A DNA stretch of 64,000 nucleotides, from NCBI RefSeq assembly GCF_041022165.1, contig NZ_CP163302.1:3968001-4032000 (forward strand), given 5' to 3'. This DNA comes from Sinomonas sp. P10A9. GTDB taxonomy: Bacteria > Actinomycetota > Actinomycetes > Actinomycetales > Micrococcaceae. A program made the translations under genes and the position numbers. The first letter of the stretch is position 1, and each line of letters opens with the position of its first letter. This document shows, in pieces, positions 33,128 to 42,185 of this stretch. The notes under the pieces were generated by a model that was given only the letters and a program-made list of their open reading frames with translations, made no database searches and was not told the origin of the DNA.

Positions 33128-33360
33128 TTAAGACCCCGCCTGTGTGGTTGTGTTGAACTGGGCATGGCGCACTGCAGTTGAGGGCTCCGACATCGACGGG
33201 AGCAGTGCCACGCTGTTGCGCCGAAAGATTGGGTTCGGTGATGTTCCTGACGGTGTCTACTCGGCCCGCTTGCCGTGGCGGTGTGCAGTACGGGTTCCAC
33301 TCCGGTGGAGGATCCTGCTGTTCCTGTTTCGTCTCCGCTGTGTCGGCGCTCGAGCGTCTT

Positions 33361-34745
33361 CGGTGGGGCGGAGAATGCGGGCCGGCACAGCGCGGCGAGG
33401 TTTAGGGGCGTCTCGAGCGCGGGCGCAGCGAGGTGGAGCACGGTGCGGCGGGCGTGCCGGGAGATTCTGGCGGCGGTCTCGTAGGTCCCCGCGCGGAGGC
33501 GTCTGGGCTCCCACCGGCGGGCTGAGGTGTCGTGGAGGGCGAGCATCTGGGCCCCTGCGGTGGTCTCGGCTGCGAGCATGACAAGACGGCACCAGAGCGC
33601 ATACGCGTCGAACGCGTGCAGCGGCAGGTTACCCAGGCTGGTTTTCTTCGCGGCGCGGGTTCCGGTCCTCGTACCGGGCCCGCAGCCGGTGGCGGATGTC
33701 GAGCGCGCCCAGCTGCCCGCCGTCCTGGGTGGTAGCGAAGGCTGTGTAGCGCATTCCGTCCACTTCGGTGCCGCACAGCTGCGCCCCTGCCTGAGGGGCC
33801 TCGCGCCGGACGAGGACCCGCAAGCCTTCCGGCCGGTCGGTCAAGTCCAGCATCCCAGAGACCTCGGTGGCCTAGGTTCGTCGGCGTTTGAGGCCCACGC
33901 CACGCCACCTCCGGGATCTAGGGCAGCACGTGCTCGAACCGCCGGTGACTGGGAACTCGACCGAGTAGCCCAGATTCTGCGGGCACCGGTGAGTCAGGCC
34001 AGAAACTCCTTGGTCCCGCCGGCGGAGTCGGTGCGGACCATCCCCTTCCACCCGGAGCGGAAACCTGGGACAGCTGCGCCAGGGCTTCGTTGTTGGCGGC
34101 GATGAGGTCCGTGGCGGTGTTCGTCCCCGCGTTCCCCAGGCGCAGCAACACCGCCAACGGCTCCCCGGTCCTGTCCGGGCCGAGGTCCACGAACGCCGTC
34201 AGCGGATGGAACCCGAACCCCTTCTTCCAGGTCGGCCGGGCCCGATCCTTCTCCGAATTGGACGTGACCAAGATAGCGTCCAGATCCACGACCAGTGAAT
34301 CGGCAGCCGTGACGCCCTGTGCCGGGAACGCTCCCCAGCACAGGACCCAGGCGTGGGCGCGAGTCGCCCGGGCCGTGTTGAGCGCCTTCAGTGCCTTCTC
34401 CGGCCGCTTCTCAGTAAGGGCCTTAACCAGACAGCTGACCGTCGGATCCGACACTACCGGCCCATAGACGTGAGACTGGGTCGGGGGCCGGTCCACATCG
34501 GCCAGGCAGCCCCCGCCCAACGCCAAAGAGAGCGCCAGATCCATGATGACATTGCCCGGATCATGCCGGGCCAGCGGCTTCCGCCATGGCGCCAACGCCG
34601 CCCACAGGCTAGCCCCGAGACCAGTGGCGTGCACGGTCTCTGCCAGGACGATCCCGCCGGTCTGGGCCACGGCACCGGCACCGTTGCCATCAACGAGCAC
34701 GGACGGATAGAGACGGGTAGTTTTCTGCGCCAGAAAGGTGCCTCC
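33361..34745 (-). pseudogene. IS1380-family transposase, decayed
   Basis: The minus-strand translation starts near 34745 (TTRLYPSVLVDGNGAGAVAQ) and runs in one frame with SLALGGGCLADV, VVDLDAILVTSNSEKDRARP and KKGFGFHPLTAFVDLGPD, the N-terminal and catalytic region of IS1380 transposases. It then breaks. VRTDSAGGTKEFLA continues in a second frame, LDLTDRPEGLRVLVRREAP in a third, and ALHDTSARRWEPRRLRAGTY with RTVLHLA in another, ending near 33361. At least three frameshifts make it non-functional. A short AT-rich end lies near 34770-34802; I could not find its matching inverted repeat. It borders the island on the right. Confidence 0.8.
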
Positions 34746-34801
34746 TTGATCTGACGGGATGTTGCGTAGACAACAGCATTTTCCCAGATCAGAGGCACCT
34801 T

Positions 34802-35244
34802 TCGACGTTCAGCGCTCGGCCAGCAGCACCACCCTCATGAAGAGCCCGAAGTTAGGTGGGGACGCGGTCGCGAGCGTTGACCGACGGGTTTGGAGCGTCG
34901 GCCCAATCCCGCCGCCCCAACACCCAGAGATACAACTGTCGGCCTCTCTTTGGAGTCGTTCGCCTCATCCCTCGGATGATCCTCATCACTAGCAAGTCGA
35001 GTCTGGACCTCGGCCGCGCCGATCCGAGAACCCAGGTATTATACGCTCTTGCTCACATGCCTCAAGAGACCCTCTTATTAAGCGATCATGTTTGCCGGTT
35101 GTCGACTAGGTCCCTCTGGTGGAATCACCTTCCACTCAGCGGAAGGTGACCCACCCCACTCCTCGGTGACCAGGACCACACTGGATCAAGACGCACAGGC
35201 CCGGCCCCCAGCCGAGCCAAAGGCCACCAGATCAAGGAGTGCTG
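34802..35244. other. Intergenic region between the IS remnant and the cresol cluster
   Basis: These 443 bases hold no gene that I can support. The right part must contain the promoter of the cre-type operon and includes the perfect inverted repeat at 35125-35149. The left part is probably debris flanking the insertion sequence. An AT-rich patch at about 35036-35092 could hold a promoter. Confidence 0.5.
35125..35149. promoter_or_regulatory. Perfect 9-bp inverted repeat upstream of the cresol cluster
   Basis: TCACCTTCC and GGAAGGTGA are separated by seven bases, centred 108 bp before the P450 ATG. A perfect 9+9 palindrome at this place is a good candidate operator for the missing pathway regulator. 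No dedicated regulator gene is adjacent to the cluster. Confidence 0.5.
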
Positions 35245-36597
35245 ATGTCACTGGAGACTCAGGGAACGGGCTGTCCGTTCGGGTTCGGCGCCCAGGCCGG
35301 CGCCGACACGGGCACCGCGGCGAGCGCCACCACCGCCGCCGGCCACGCGCCGTCGGCAACCCACAACGCCACCCACCACGGCTTCGAACCGTTCCAGATG
35401 AAGAACCCGTTCCCGGCGTACGCGGCCCTCCGCGCCGAAGAGCCGGTCATGTTCGACGAGCGGATTGGCTACTACGTCGTCAGCCGCTACGACGACATCA
35501 AGGCCGTCTTCGACGACTGGGAGACCTTCTCCTCGGAGAACGCCCAGGCCCCGGTCCGCAAGCGCGGACCGCAGGCCACCCAGATCATGAACGAGGGCGG
35601 CTTCACCGCCTACTCGGGCCTCTCCGCCCGGATCCCCCCGGAGCACACCCGCATCCGCGGCATCGTGCAGAAGGCCTTCACGCCGCGCCGGTTCAAGGTC
35701 CTCGAGCCGTTCATCCGCCAGAACGTGGCCGACCGCCTGGACGCGATGATCGCCCGCGGTACCGACGCTGAAACCAACCACGGCGAGATCGTCAAGGACC
35801 TCGCCTACGAGGTCCCGACCATCACGATCCTCACCCTCATCGGCGAGGACATCGCCAGGATCGACGACTACAAGCGCTGGTCGGACTCCCGCGCCGCGAT
35901 GACCTGGGGCGACCTCACCGACGAGGAGCAGATCCCCCACGCACACAACCTCGTCGAATACTGGCAGGCCTGCCTCGCGCTCGTCGCCAAGGCCCACGCG
36001 GACGGCGGCGACAACCTCGTCGCGGATCTCGTCACCGCCCAGAAGGACGGCGCAGAGATCTCCGACCACGAGATCGCCTCCGTCTGCTACAGCCTCCTCT
36101 TCGCCGGCCACGAGACCACGACGACGCTCATCTCCAACGCGCTCCGCCTCCTCGCCGCGGACGCGGCAACCTGGAGCCAGCTCGTCGAGGACCCCAAGAA
36201 GATCCCCGGCGCGATCGACGAGGTGCTGCGCTACTCCGGCTCGATCGTCGCGTGGCGCCGCAAGGCCCTCAAGGACGCCGAGATCGGCGGGGTCAAGATC
36301 CCCAAGGGCAGCGAAATCCTGCTCGTGATGGGCTCGGCCAACCGCGACGAGTCCAAGTTCGAGGATCCCGAGGTCTTCGACATCGCCCGCCCGAACGCCC
36401 GCGAGCACCTCTCCTTCGGCTTCGGCATCCACTACTGCCTCGGCAACATGCTCGCCAAGCTCCAGGCGAAGATCGCCCTCGAGGAGGCCACGGCGAAGCT
36501 CCCGCACCTCCACGTGGACGACCCCGAGAGCATCGAATTCCGCGAGAACCTCTCCTTCCGCGTCCCCATCTCCGTTCCCGTCTCGTGGGAGGCCTGA
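35245..36597 (+). CDS. creJ: Cytochrome P450 (CreJ-like, 4-methylphenyl phosphate oxidation)
   Basis: This 450-residue class I P450 has the I-helix oxygen motif FAGHETTTTL, ExxR in EVLRYSG, and the heme loop FGFGIHYCLGNML with the Cys ligand. In Corynebacterium glutamicum CreJ, with a ferredoxin and its reductase, oxidises the methyl group of 4-methylphenyl phosphate stepwise to the acid. Here all partners follow in the same operon, in the reverse order of the cre letters, which supports the assignment. I chose the ATG at 35245 with AAGGAG upstream; a GTG at 35239 is in frame. The N-terminal 35 residues are a low-complexity Ala/Thr/Gly stretch. Confidence 0.8.
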   Translation: MSLETQGTGCPFGFGAQAGADTGTAASATTAAGHAPSATHNATHHGFEPFQMKNPFPAYAALRAEEPVMFDERIGYYVVSRYDDIKAVFDDWETFSSENAQAPVRKRGPQATQIMNEGGFTAYSGLSARIPPEHTRIRGIVQKAFTPRRFKVLEPFIRQNVADRLDAMIARGTDAETNHGEIVKDLAYEVPTITILTLIGEDIARIDDYKRWSDSRAAMTWGDLTDEEQIPHAHNLVEYWQACLALVAKAHADGGDNLVADLVTAQKDGAEISDHEIASVCYSLLFAGHETTTTLISNALRLLAADAATWSQLVEDPKKIPGAIDEVLRYSGSIVAWRRKALKDAEIGGVKIPKGSEILLVMGSANRDESKFEDPEVFDIARPNAREHLSFGFGIHYCLGNMLAKLQAKIALEEATAKLPHLHVDDPESIEFRENLSFRVPISVPVSWEA

Positions 36598-36602
36598 GAC
36601 CC

Positions 36603-37694
36603 ATGCAAGACACCCAGTACATCCAGTTCTTCGACGGCGGCACCGAGCCGACGCTCGCGAACCTCGGCGGCAAGGGCGCGTCGCTCGTCACGATGACGTC
36701 CGCGGGCATGCCCGTACCGCCCGGCTTCGTGGTCACGACCGCCCAGTTCGACGCGTTCATGCACGAGGCCGGCATCACCGACCACATCCACGCGCTCCTG
36801 GCCGGCCTCAACCCGGACGACATCACCGAGGTCGACGCCGTCTCCGCCACCATCCGCGCGGACATCGAGTCCCGCCCGGTCCCGGCAGAGGCCCGCGCCC
36901 AGACCGTCGCGGCGTTCGAGGCGCTCCAGTCCCGCTTCGAGACCCCGGTCCCGGTCGCGGTCCGCTCGAGCGCCACCGCGGAGGACCTCCCCGACGCGAG
37001 CTTCGCCGGCCAGCAGGACACCTACCTCTGGCTCGAGGGCTTCAGCGCCGTGGGCGAGCACATCCGCAAGTGCTGGGCCTCCCTCTACACGTCCCGCGCC
37101 ATCATCTACCGCCTCAAGAACAACATCCCCAACGAGGGCCTCTCCATGGCCGTCGTGGTGCAGAAGATGGTCAACGCGAAGGCCTCGGGCGTCGCCATGA
37201 CCCTCGACCCCACCAACGGCGACCGCTCCAAGATCACCATCGACGCCTCCTACGGCGTCGGCGAGATGGTCGTCTCGGGCCAGGTCACGCCGGACAACAT
37301 CGTCCTGGACAAGGTCACGCTCACCCTCGTCAACGAGCACCTCGGCGACAAGCACGCCGAGCTCGTCCCGGACCTCGCCGCGCGCCGCCTCGTGGAACGC
37401 GAGGTCGACGCCGAGCGCCGCTCCCGCCGCTGCCTCACCGACGCGCAGCTCACCGCCGTCGCGACGCTCGCCAAGCGCGCCGAGAAGCACTACAAGACCC
37501 CGCAGGACATCGAGTGGGCCCTCGACGCGGACCTGCCCGACGGCGAGAACCTCCTCCTGCTCCAGGCCCGCCCCGAGACGGTCCACTCGAACAAGCCCGC
37601 CACAGCACCCCAACCCGTGGTGAGCACGACGACGGCCCCCGGCCAAGCGGCGTCGTCCGGCTTCAGCTGGAACTCCGTCAAGCTCTTCGCCTAA
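36603..37694 (+). CDS. 4-Cresol-phosphorylating synthase, ATP-grasp subunit (CreH/CreI type)
   Basis: This 363-residue PEP-synthase N-terminal-type ATP-grasp protein has NLGGKGASLVTM, VAVRSSATAEDLPDASFAG, VAMTLDPTNGDRSKI and LLQARPETVHSN. With the next gene product it should transfer phosphate from ATP to the hydroxyl of 4-cresol, the first step of the phosphorylated cresol route. It starts 5 bp after the P450 stop. It is paralogous to the protein at 20579. The last 35 residues are a Pro/Ala/Ser linker ending SSGFSWNSVKLFA. Which of the names CreH or CreI applies I cannot decide. Confidence 0.8.
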   Translation: MQDTQYIQFFDGGTEPTLANLGGKGASLVTMTSAGMPVPPGFVVTTAQFDAFMHEAGITDHIHALLAGLNPDDITEVDAVSATIRADIESRPVPAEARAQTVAAFEALQSRFETPVPVAVRSSATAEDLPDASFAGQQDTYLWLEGFSAVGEHIRKCWASLYTSRAIIYRLKNNIPNEGLSMAVVVQKMVNAKASGVAMTLDPTNGDRSKITIDASYGVGEMVVSGQVTPDNIVLDKVTLTLVNEHLGDKHAELVPDLAARRLVEREVDAERRSRRCLTDAQLTAVATLAKRAEKHYKTPQDIEWALDADLPDGENLLLLQARPETVHSNKPATAPQPVVSTTTAPGQAASSGFSWNSVKLFA

Positions 37695-37747
37695 CCCGCA
37701 TCAGAACGCCACTCCCCCACCAGAAGCACAGAAGACAGGACACACCA

Positions 37748-39631
37748 ATGTCGATGAAGTCCTTCCCGAAGCCCTCCGAGCTCCCGGTCCCCGCCGGCGC
37801 CGAGGGCTGGGAGAAGCTGTACCCCTACTACCTCGTGTTCCAGGACAAGCTCAAGGAGCAGGAGGACGCCAAGTTCTGGTTCTGCGACAGCCAGCACTGG
37901 CCCACCGTCTTCAAGCCGTTCGAGACGATCGGCGGCGAGTTCGCGGTCAAGTGTCTTGGCCAGTACAACGCCCGCCACCTCATGATCCCCAACGCGAACG
38001 GGATCGAGTTCCGCGTCCACCTCGGATACCTCTACATGAGCCCGATCCCGGTCCCCGAGGACCAGATCGCCGCGCGCGTGCCGCTCTTCGAGGAGCGCGT
38101 GGGCTACTACTTCCAGAACTGGCCGCGCCTGCTCGAGCAGTGGCACACCAAGGTCAAGGGCACCATCGACGAGATGGAGCAGATCACCTTCGCCAAGCCC
38201 CCGGCCGTGGTGCCGATCGAGGACATCCACTCCGGCAAGGCCATGGACGGCTCCGAGGTGCTCCTCGACAACTACGACCGCCTCATCCAGCTCGCCTACC
38301 AGAACTGGCAGTACCACTTCGAGTTCCTCAACCTCGGCTACATCGCCTATCTGGACTTCTTCAACTTCTGCAAGCAGGTCTTCCCGAACATCCCGGACCA
38401 GTCGATCGCCACGATGGTCCAGGGCGTGGACATGGAACTGTTCCGCCCCGACGACGAGCTCAAGGGCCTCGCCGCACTCGCCGTCGAGCTCGGGATCCAG
38501 TCCGCCTTCGAGAACGCGGACGACGCCGACGCCACCTTGGGCGCGATCCGCGCCTCCGCCGGTGGCGAGCACTGGATGACCCGGTGGGAGGAAGCCCACG
38601 AGCCGTGGTTCAACTTCACCGTAGGCAACGGCTTCTACGGGCATGACAAGTACTGGAACGAGTACCCCGAGATCCCGCTGAACTACATCAAGGACTACAT
38701 CGCGCGCCTGGACGCCGGGCAGGAGATCCTGCGCCCGGTCGAGGGCCTCATCGCCGAGAAGGAGCGGATCGTCGAGGAATACCGCGAGCTGCTCGACGGC
38801 GACAACCTCGCCGCCTTCGACGGCAAGCGCGGCCTGGCCGCCCAGTGCTACCCGTACGTGGAGAACCACAACTTCTACATCGAGCACTGGACCATGGGCG
38901 TGTTCTGGCGCAAGGTCCGCGAGCTCTCCCGCCTGTTCCACGCCGAGGGCTTCTGGACCGAGCCCGACGACCTGCTCTACCTGGGCCGCAACGAGGTCCG
39001 CGACGCGATCTTCGACCTCGTGACCTGGTGGGGCGTGGGCGCGGCCGAGCCGATCGGCCCGAGCTACTGGCCCGAGGAGATCGAGCGCCGCCGGGCCATC
39101 GTGGACGCGCTCAAGACCGCCCGCCCGGCCCCGGCGCTCAACACCCCGCCGGCGTCCATCACTGAGCCGTTCACCCGCATGCTCTGGGGCATCACCACCG
39201 AGCAGGTGCAGCAGTGGCTCGGCGAGGGCGAAGCGGTCGAGGGCGGCGGCCTGCGCGGCATGGCCGCCTCCCCCGGCGTGGTCGAAGGCCCGGCCCGCGT
39301 GGTCACCGACGCGGACCAGCTCTCCGAGGTGCAGCAGGGCGAGATCCTCGTCGCCACCGTCACCGCGCCGTCCTGGGGCCCGATCTTCGGCAAGATCGCC
39401 GCGACCGTCACGGACATCGGCGGCATGATGAGCCACGCCGCGATCGTGTGCCGCGAGTACGGCCTCCCCGCCGTGACCGGCACGGGCTCCGCGTCCACCA
39501 CAATCCGCACGGGCCAGATGCTCCGTGTCGACGGGACCAAGGGCATCGTCCAGATCCTCGACGCTCCCACCGTTGAGGGCCCCGGCGCCCACAGCCACTC
39601 GCACGATCACGACGAGCCGGCGCATGTCTGA
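37748..39631 (+). CDS. 4-Cresol-phosphorylating synthase, phosphohistidine subunit (CreH/CreI type)
   Basis: This 627-residue partner carries the substrate domain (EGWEKLYPYYLVFQDK, NWQYHFEFLNLGYIA, FFNFCKQVFPNIPD). The C-terminal swivelling domain has GGMMSHAAIVCREYGLPAV, where His563 is the expected phospho-carrier. It receives phosphate from the ATP-grasp subunit encoded 53 bp upstream and passes it to the phenolic hydroxyl. It is clearly paralogous to the protein at 18659, with most differences in the N-terminal substrate domain. The C-terminus is His/Asp-rich (HSHSHDHDE), possibly metal-binding. The next gene overlaps it by 8 bp. Confidence 0.8.
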   Translation: MSMKSFPKPSELPVPAGAEGWEKLYPYYLVFQDKLKEQEDAKFWFCDSQHWPTVFKPFETIGGEFAVKCLGQYNARHLMIPNANGIEFRVHLGYLYMSPIPVPEDQIAARVPLFEERVGYYFQNWPRLLEQWHTKVKGTIDEMEQITFAKPPAVVPIEDIHSGKAMDGSEVLLDNYDRLIQLAYQNWQYHFEFLNLGYIAYLDFFNFCKQVFPNIPDQSIATMVQGVDMELFRPDDELKGLAALAVELGIQSAFENADDADATLGAIRASAGGEHWMTRWEEAHEPWFNFTVGNGFYGHDKYWNEYPEIPLNYIKDYIARLDAGQEILRPVEGLIAEKERIVEEYRELLDGDNLAAFDGKRGLAAQCYPYVENHNFYIEHWTMGVFWRKVRELSRLFHAEGFWTEPDDLLYLGRNEVRDAIFDLVTWWGVGAAEPIGPSYWPEEIERRRAIVDALKTARPAPALNTPPASITEPFTRMLWGITTEQVQQWLGEGEAVEGGGLRGMAASPGVVEGPARVVTDADQLSEVQQGEILVATVTAPSWGPIFGKIAATVTDIGGMMSHAAIVCREYGLPAVTGTGSASTTIRTGQMLRVDGTKGIVQILDAPTVEGPGAHSHSHDHDEPAHV

Positions 39632-40394
39632 GCAGAACAGCCCTCAGCCCACGGCCTCCCGGCTCGCCCTCATCACGGGGGCGGCCGGGGGCCTGGGCCG
39701 GGCCTTCGCGCTCGGCTTCGCCTCACGCGGCTACCGGGTTGCGGTCGCTGACGTGAACGCCGCCGGGGCAGAGGAGACCGCCCAGATCCTGCGGAGCCAG
39801 GGCACGGAAGCGATCGGGCTCAAGGTCGACGTCACGGATGTCGCGTCCACCGAGGCGATGGCCGCGGAAGCCGCCGAGTTCGGCGGGGGCCGCATCGACG
39901 TCGTCGTCAATAACGCCGCGATCTACGCGACGGTGACCCGCAGCCCGTTCGAGGAGATCGACCCGGCCGAGTGGGACCTCGTGATGGGCGTGAACCTCAA
40001 GGGCCCGTGGCTCGTGACCCGCGCGGCGAGCCCATTCCTGGGCGAGGGCGGGCGTGTCATCAACCTGTCGAGCGCCACGATCTACTCCGGCTCCGAGCAG
40101 TGGGCGCACTACGTGGCGAGCAAGGGCGGCGTCGTCGCCCTGACCCGGGTGCTCGCGAAGGAGCTCGGGCGCCGCGGGGTCACGGTCAACGCGATCGCCC
40201 CCGGCTTCACGCTCACCGAGGCCAGCTACGGGCTCATGGAGAACGCCGCCACCTACGGCGTGGACCGCGGCTCGATCAAGCGGGCCAGCCAGCCCGAGGA
40301 CATCGTGGGCGCCGCCCTCTTCCTCGCCAGCCCGGACTCCTCGTACATGACCGGCCAGACCCTCGTGGTCGACGGCGGTCGGCAATTTATCTGA
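39624..40394 (+). CDS. creG: Short-chain alcohol dehydrogenase (CreG-like)
   Basis: This 256-residue SDR has an intact active site: TGAAGGLG cofactor loop, NNAA, NLSSATIY with the Ser, and YVASKGG with Tyr and Lys. In the cre pathway an alcohol dehydrogenase helps oxidise 4-hydroxymethylphenyl phosphate or 4-hydroxybenzyl alcohol to the aldehyde. Position between the phosphorylating subunit and the ferredoxin fits that role. The ATG overlaps the previous gene by 8 bp. The exact substrate form, phosphorylated or free, cannot be read from sequence. Confidence 0.7.
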   Translation: MSEQNSPQPTASRLALITGAAGGLGRAFALGFASRGYRVAVADVNAAGAEETAQILRSQGTEAIGLKVDVTDVASTEAMAAEAAEFGGGRIDVVVNNAAIYATVTRSPFEEIDPAEWDLVMGVNLKGPWLVTRAASPFLGEGGRVINLSSATIYSGSEQWAHYVASKGGVVALTRVLAKELGRRGVTVNAIAPGFTLTEASYGLMENAATYGVDRGSIKRASQPEDIVGAALFLASPDSSYMTGQTLVVDGGRQFI

Positions 40395-40479
40395 CCAGCC
40401 CACCCGCCCTAGACCCCCAGAACCTGACCCACAGAACCTGACCCCCTGAACGTCGTCAGCACTCACCAGGAGAAGCGAC

Positions 40480-40803
40480 ATGACCACCACCGTCCACTAC
40501 ACCGACGCGGAGGGCACCGTCCGGGACATCGAGGGACGCCCCGGCGACTCCGTCATGGAGACCGCCGTGCGCAACGGCGTGCCGGGGATCGTCGCCGAGT
40601 GCGGCGGCTCGCTCTCCTGCGCCACGTGCCACGTGTTCGTCCGCGACGACTGCCTCTCCGAGCTCCCGCCCATCGAGCCCATGGAGGACGAGATGCTCTA
40701 CGGCACCGCCGTGGACCGCGAGGAGAACTCGCGCCTGTCCTGCCAGCTCAAGCTCACCGAGGGGATGGACCTGTACGTGACCACCCCGGAAACCCAGGTG
40801 TGA
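40480..40803 (+). CDS. creF: [2Fe-2S] ferredoxin (CreF-like)
   Basis: This 107-residue putidaredoxin/adrenodoxin-type ferredoxin has cluster ligands in ECGGSLSCATC (CxxxxxCxxC) and a fourth Cys in RLSCQL. It shuttles electrons from the reductase encoded next to the P450 at the head of the operon. A clear AGGAG lies before the ATG at 40480. The reductase gene follows after one base. Confidence 0.85.
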   Translation: MTTTVHYTDAEGTVRDIEGRPGDSVMETAVRNGVPGIVAECGGSLSCATCHVFVRDDCLSELPPIEPMEDEMLYGTAVDREENSRLSCQLKLTEGMDLYVTTPETQV

Positions 40804-40804
40804 C

Positions 40805-42157
40805 ATGGCCTCGGACAACGCAGCGCCCACCGGCCTGCTGATCATCGGCGCGAGCCAGTCCGGCGTCCAGCTGGCCATCTCGCTCCGCGCGCTCGGCTTC
40901 GAGGAGCACATCACGCTTCTCGGCGAGGAGAACCACCGCCCCTACCAGCGCCCGGCCCTCTCCAAGGAGTGGCTCCAGGGCGAGGTGGGCAACGAGTCGC
41001 TCATCTTCCGCTCGGCCGAGTACTGGGACGAGCACAACGTCACGCTCGTGAAGGACCAGCGGATCACCGAGATCCGAAAGAACCCCGATGGCTCGGGCGT
41101 CGCCGTTGCCGAGTCCGGCGCGGAGTTCCCGTTCAAGCGGCTCGCCCTGACGGTGGGCGCCCGGGCGCGAAAGCTCGCGGTCGACGGCGCGGACCTCGCC
41201 GGCGTCGTCTACCTCCGCAACGCGGACGACGCCCTGGCCCTCAAGGCCATGGTCGGGGACGCCACGGACATCGTGGTGATCGGCGGCGGGTTCATCGGCC
41301 TCGAGGCGGCGTCGAGCCTGAAGAAGATGGGCAAGAACGTGGTGCTCCTCGAGCACGGCCCCCGACTCGTGGGCCGGGCCGTGGGCGAGGCGACCGCGGA
41401 GTACTTCCTCGACGCGCACCGTTCGCGCGGCCTCGACATCCGCCTCGGCGCGCGCATCTCCCGATTCGTGCCGGCGGCGACGCACGACGGCGGGAAGGCC
41501 GTCTCGGGCGTCGAAGTCACCGTAGGTGGAGGTACAGCTGCTGGAGGTGCTGCAGGTGAAGGGACCGGAGCTGAGGGGACCGCCGCCGAGGTGATTCCCG
41601 CACAGATCGTGCTCGTGGGCATCGGGGTCATCCCGAACACCGAGCTGGCCGAGCAGATGGGCCTCGCCGTGGACAACGGGATCGTCGTGGACAGCCACGC
41701 GCTGGCCTCGGATGGGACCACGGTGGCCGTCGGCGACTGCGCGAACATGCCCAACCCCGTGCCCGGCTCCCCCGCCGGCGAGCGCATCCGCCTCGAGAGC
41801 GTCAACAACGCGATCGAACATGCGAAGGTCGCAGCATACTCGCTCATGGGACGGCGCGAGGACTACGCGGGCATCCCGTGGTTCTGGTCGAACCAGGCCG
41901 ACCTCAAGCTCCAGATCGCGGGCCTGTCGATGGGCTTCGACCAGACCGTGGTCCGGCGCGACGACGAGCGCGGCAAGTTCTCCGTCCTGTACTACCGCAA
42001 GGGCCGGATCATCGCCGCCGACTGCGTCAACGCGCCCCTCGACTTCATGGCCGTCAAGAACGCCCTCGCCAAGCGGCAGAACATCCCGGCCGACACGGCC
42101 GAGGCCGCTGCCGCGGTCGCCGACCCGGCCGTCCAGCTCAAGACCCTGGCCGTCTGA
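40805..42157 (+). CDS. creE: Ferredoxin reductase, FAD-dependent (CreE-like)
   Basis: This 450-residue FAD/NAD(P)H reductase is of the putidaredoxin-reductase type. It has an N-terminal FAD motif (LLIIGASQSGVQLA), RPYQRPALSKEWL, the NAD-binding IVVIGGGFIGLEAASSL and VAVGDCANMP before the C-terminal domain (IPWFWSNQADLKLQIAG). It feeds electrons to the ferredoxin encoded just upstream. A Gly/Ala/Thr-rich insert at about residues 240-262 interrupts the NAD domain and looks like a recent slippage expansion. It is probably on the surface. Confidence 0.85.
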   Translation: MASDNAAPTGLLIIGASQSGVQLAISLRALGFEEHITLLGEENHRPYQRPALSKEWLQGEVGNESLIFRSAEYWDEHNVTLVKDQRITEIRKNPDGSGVAVAESGAEFPFKRLALTVGARARKLAVDGADLAGVVYLRNADDALALKAMVGDATDIVVIGGGFIGLEAASSLKKMGKNVVLLEHGPRLVGRAVGEATAEYFLDAHRSRGLDIRLGARISRFVPAATHDGGKAVSGVEVTVGGGTAAGGAAGEGTGAEGTAAEVIPAQIVLVGIGVIPNTELAEQMGLAVDNGIVVDSHALASDGTTVAVGDCANMPNPVPGSPAGERIRLESVNNAIEHAKVAAYSLMGRREDYAGIPWFWSNQADLKLQIAGLSMGFDQTVVRRDDERGKFSVLYYRKGRIIAADCVNAPLDFMAVKNALAKRQNIPADTAEAAAAVADPAVQLKTLAV

Positions 42158-42185
42158 GCCCCAAGAACCTGCACCGGAGGACCCC

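Noticed and set aside
24828..34802. CRISPR array, prophage or integrative element in the plastic zone
   Set aside because: I saw no regular spacer repeats, integrase, phage structural genes, tRNA or attachment repeats.
37691..39625. Long minus-strand open frame in the cresol cluster
   Set aside because: Antisense of the phosphohistidine subunit; no motif or ribosome site.
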